A stretch of 64,000 nucleotides of DNA, taken from Propionibacterium sp. oral taxon 192 str. F0372 (GTDB lineage: Bacteria > Actinomycetota > Actinomycetes > Propionibacteriales > Propionibacteriaceae). The DNA is taken from positions 2,116,581-2,180,580 of the forward strand of contig NZ_KE340297.1 of NCBI RefSeq assembly GCF_000413315.1. Direction: 5' to 3'. The notes under the pieces were generated by a model. That model searched no databases. It saw only the letters and a list, made by a program, of their open reading frames with translations, and was not told where the DNA came from. Positions within the stretch are counted from its first letter, which is position 1, and the number at the start of each line of letters is the position of its first letter. This document shows positions 63,917-64,000 of this stretch, in pieces. Position numbers and translations under genes: made by a program.

Positions 63917-64000
63917 GTGAGCAACAACATCCCTGAAGGCATCACCCATCCGCCGGTGGACGATCTGCTGGAGCAGGTTGATTCCAAGTACCGGCTGGTG
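63917..64000 (+). CDS. rpoZ: RNA polymerase omega subunit, 5' part
   Basis: The first 28 codons of RpoZ, starting at GTG 63917 with GCGAGGA upstream: MSNNIPEGITHPPVDDLL, then EQVDSKYRLV. The PPVDDLL..VDSKYRLV pattern is typical of actinobacterial omega. The window ends inside the gene. gmk-rpoZ is the expected linkage. Confidence 0.9.
   Translation, partial: MSNNIPEGITHPPVDDLLEQVDSKYRLV

Overview
The window looks like chromosomal DNA of a high-GC Gram-positive actinobacterium, most like a Propionibacteriaceae member. That placement is inference, based on gene order and on a PriA-type HisA, mIHF, a large DnaE1-type polymerase, a class 2 PyrD, GatCAB with a His31 AspRS, and many GTG starts. 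Most of it is a dense, largely plus-strand housekeeping region. No intergenic gap exceeds about 260 bases, and I see no tRNA, rRNA, CRISPR array or transposase.

Layout: 1-7958 carries gatA (3' part), gatB, hisI, trpE, trpC, trpB, trpA and lgt. 8156-14338 is an accessory island with two type VII secretion (WXG100/EspC-like) cassettes facing each other. 14600-17036 holds an AIM24-family gene, an unknown anchored protein and a YddG-like exporter. 17143-21670 has dnaE, a membrane protein and ybaK. 21812-27282 has hisD, hisC, hisB, hisH, priA and a double-GNAT gene. 27337-42241 has yebC, ruvCAB, yajC-secDF, apt, relA, a DUF349 gene, a metallo-hydrolase, hisS and aspS. 42411-44914 is a third WXG-type cassette with an AT-rich HExxH metallopeptidase-like toxin. 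45044-64000 has rarA, yihY, alaS, ruvX, mltG, aroC, aroK, aroB, a PaiB-like gene, efp, nusB, carA, carB, pyrD, pyrF, mihF, gmk and the start of rpoZ.

The most unusual part is 9793-14338 on the minus strand. An SseB/SAV_915-like protein, a WXG-like partner, a WXG effector with a long glycine zipper and a membrane protein with a PH-like tail are joined by 1- or 4-base start/stop overlaps. The last gene is repeated three times in tandem (spacing about 965 bp). Each extra copy brings a fragment of the effector's 3' end, and the ATGA coupling signals are kept. The distal copy is broken by a stop at codon 3 and its effector fragment is frameshifted. The reading I favour is a pore-forming type VII toxin whose immunity gene has been amplified and is now diversifying and decaying. 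The secretion machinery itself (EccC-type ATPase and the rest) is not in the window.

The housekeeping genes form pathways with gaps. HisF is absent beside priA, trpD/trpG are absent, aroE/aroQ are absent from the aro cluster, and pyrR/pyrB/pyrC are absent between nusB and carA; these must lie elsewhere or be missing. PriA can supply the TrpF step. GatAB with the His31 AspRS fits indirect, tRNA-dependent asparagine formation. Coordinates and start codons were checked by hand against the sequence. Family assignments come from motif recognition, not from searches.
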